DNA from: Winogradskyella sediminis
Lineage (GTDB): Bacteria > Bacteroidota > Bacteroidia > Flavobacteriales > Flavobacteriaceae
DNA: 64,000 bases
Direction of reading: 5' to 3'
Assembly: GCF_003387355.1 (NCBI RefSeq)
Contig: NZ_QUNH01000001.1
Span: 816,023-880,022, forward strand
Positions within the stretch are counted from its first letter, which is position 1. The number at the start of each line of letters is the position of its first letter. The notes beneath the pieces are model-generated. The model made no database searches. It had not been told where the DNA came from and was given only the letters and a program-made list of their open reading frames with translations. Positions 63,437-64,000 of the stretch are shown piece by piece. The position numbers were made by a program, and so were the translations under genes.

Positions 63437-64000
63437 TTACTCTGATTCAGATGTTCCGTCTACAATAATAAATTCCGAACGTCTATTTTCAGCATGTTGT
63501 TCTTTAGTACAACTAGAACCACAATCAACTTTAGGTTCTCCTTCTCCTTTACCTTCAGCAGATATACGAGATTCGTCAATACCTTTAGAGATTACATATT
63601 GCACGGTTGTTTCTGCTCTACGATTAGAAAGGGCTTCGTTATATGTTTCAGACCCTCTATTATCTGTATGTGATGTTGCCTTGATAACCAATTCTGGATA
63701 TTTATTCATAATTTGAACAAGTTTATCTAACTCAAAAGCTGCTTGTGCTGTAATGTTAGACTTATCAAATTCAAAGAAAATTGGTTCTAAATCAATTGTT
63801 TCTGTTGCGATAAGTTTTTCAATTGGGTCTAAAGAAATTTGAATATTATTTTCTTCTTCATTAGAACCTTTTACTTGTACTTTTTTACTATCAAAACCGT
63901 CCATAAGAACTTCAAGTTCTGTATCTTCTTCACACTCTACAATAAATTCAGCAACACCTTCTTCGTTAGTTGTTTTAGATACTACTTTGTTACCTTCTGT
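63437..64000 (-). CDS. OmpA-family protein, C-terminal part, cut by window edge
   Basis: The minus-strand frame is open to base 64000 and the Met at 63904 is internal: in-frame residues TEGNKVVSKTTNEEGVAE precede it. The visible 187 residues have a carboxypeptidase-regulatory-like beta domain (about 1-60) and an OmpA peptidoglycan-binding domain (FFEFDKSNITAQAAFELDK ... ATSHTDNRGSETYNEALSNRRA ... AENRRSEFIIVDG). A CxxxC in DCGSSC near the end recurs in the PD40/OmpA proteins that accompany PorP/SprF-type partners in T9SS organisms; that link is inference. The N-terminus lies beyond the window. Confidence 0.88.
   Translation of the reverse strand, partial: TEGNKVVSKTTNEEGVAEFIVECEEDTELEVLMDGFDSKKVQVKGSNEEENNIQISLDPIEKLIATETIDLEPIFFEFDKSNITAQAAFELDKLVQIMNKYPELVIKATSHTDNRGSETYNEALSNRRAETTVQYVISKGIDESRISAEGKGEGEPKVDCGSSCTKEQHAENRRSEFIIVDGTSESE

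Overview
The window is a 64 kb stretch of the chromosome of a Bacteroidota bacterium, most probably a marine member of the Flavobacteriaceae; the genus cannot be named from the sequence alone. The evidence is very AT-rich intergenic DNA, start regions without clear Shine-Dalgarno sequences, several TAnnTTTG promoter boxes (some with TTG 17-23 bases upstream), five or more proteins of the type IX secretion system (T9SS) class with C-terminal sorting domains, OmpA with thrombospondin type-3 repeats, and many protein families known mainly from this group (IPExxxVDY protein, long PurF variant, GreA-like 150-residue protein, viroplasmin-type RNase H).

Layout. 1-4.9 kb: end of pdxA, then DUF177-rpmF and fabH-accB-accC (start of fatty acid synthesis). 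5-10 kb: a secreted reprolysin-like metalloprotease, then an overlapping run of FAD oxidoreductase, mtgA and a GreA-like protein, facing superoxide dismutase. 10.7-19.5 kb: the two subunits of an AddAB-type helicase-nuclease, separated by kbl and a major OmpA porin. 19.5-24.9 kb: hydrolase, tRNA-Ala(GGC), GNAT, MATE pump, two tiny membrane proteins, a 2OG-Fe(II) oxygenase, queD, lpxH and a NrtS-like peptide. 24.9-34 kb: mostly minus strand, with an MFS transporter, OmpA, recJ, OsmC, FeS uracil-DNA glycosylase, a flavin disulfide oxidoreductase, a HopJ-domain protein and rsmI. 34-49.3 kb: a large DUF11 surface protein, tdk-alr, mscL, asd, prolyl oligopeptidase, a diheme cytochrome paired with an FG-GAP/UnbV secreted protein, and a lone ABC ATPase. 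49.3-57.1 kb: a tandem pair of apparent small RNA genes, long-form purF, a PfkB kinase, two secreted proteins, RNase H and purN. 57.3-64 kb: acpP-fabF-rnc, IPExxxVDY, pyk, dinB, a CYTH protein and the C-terminal end of another OmpA-family protein that runs off the window.

Most of the window is core metabolism and surface biology. Fatty acid initiation (fabH, accB, accC) and elongation (acpP, fabF) lie at opposite ends; purine synthesis (purF, purN) is on the minus strand around 50-57 kb; DNA repair is strong (AddAB, RecJ, UDG, DinB). I see no prophage, insertion sequence, CRISPR array, rRNA or toxin-antitoxin island. The most unusual signal is at 49.49-49.81 kb: two near-identical 48-base boxes, each preceded on the minus strand by a promoter-like box at the same spacing and followed by a terminator hairpin whose stem differs between the copies but keeps its pairing. 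This looks like a duplicated small non-coding RNA gene.
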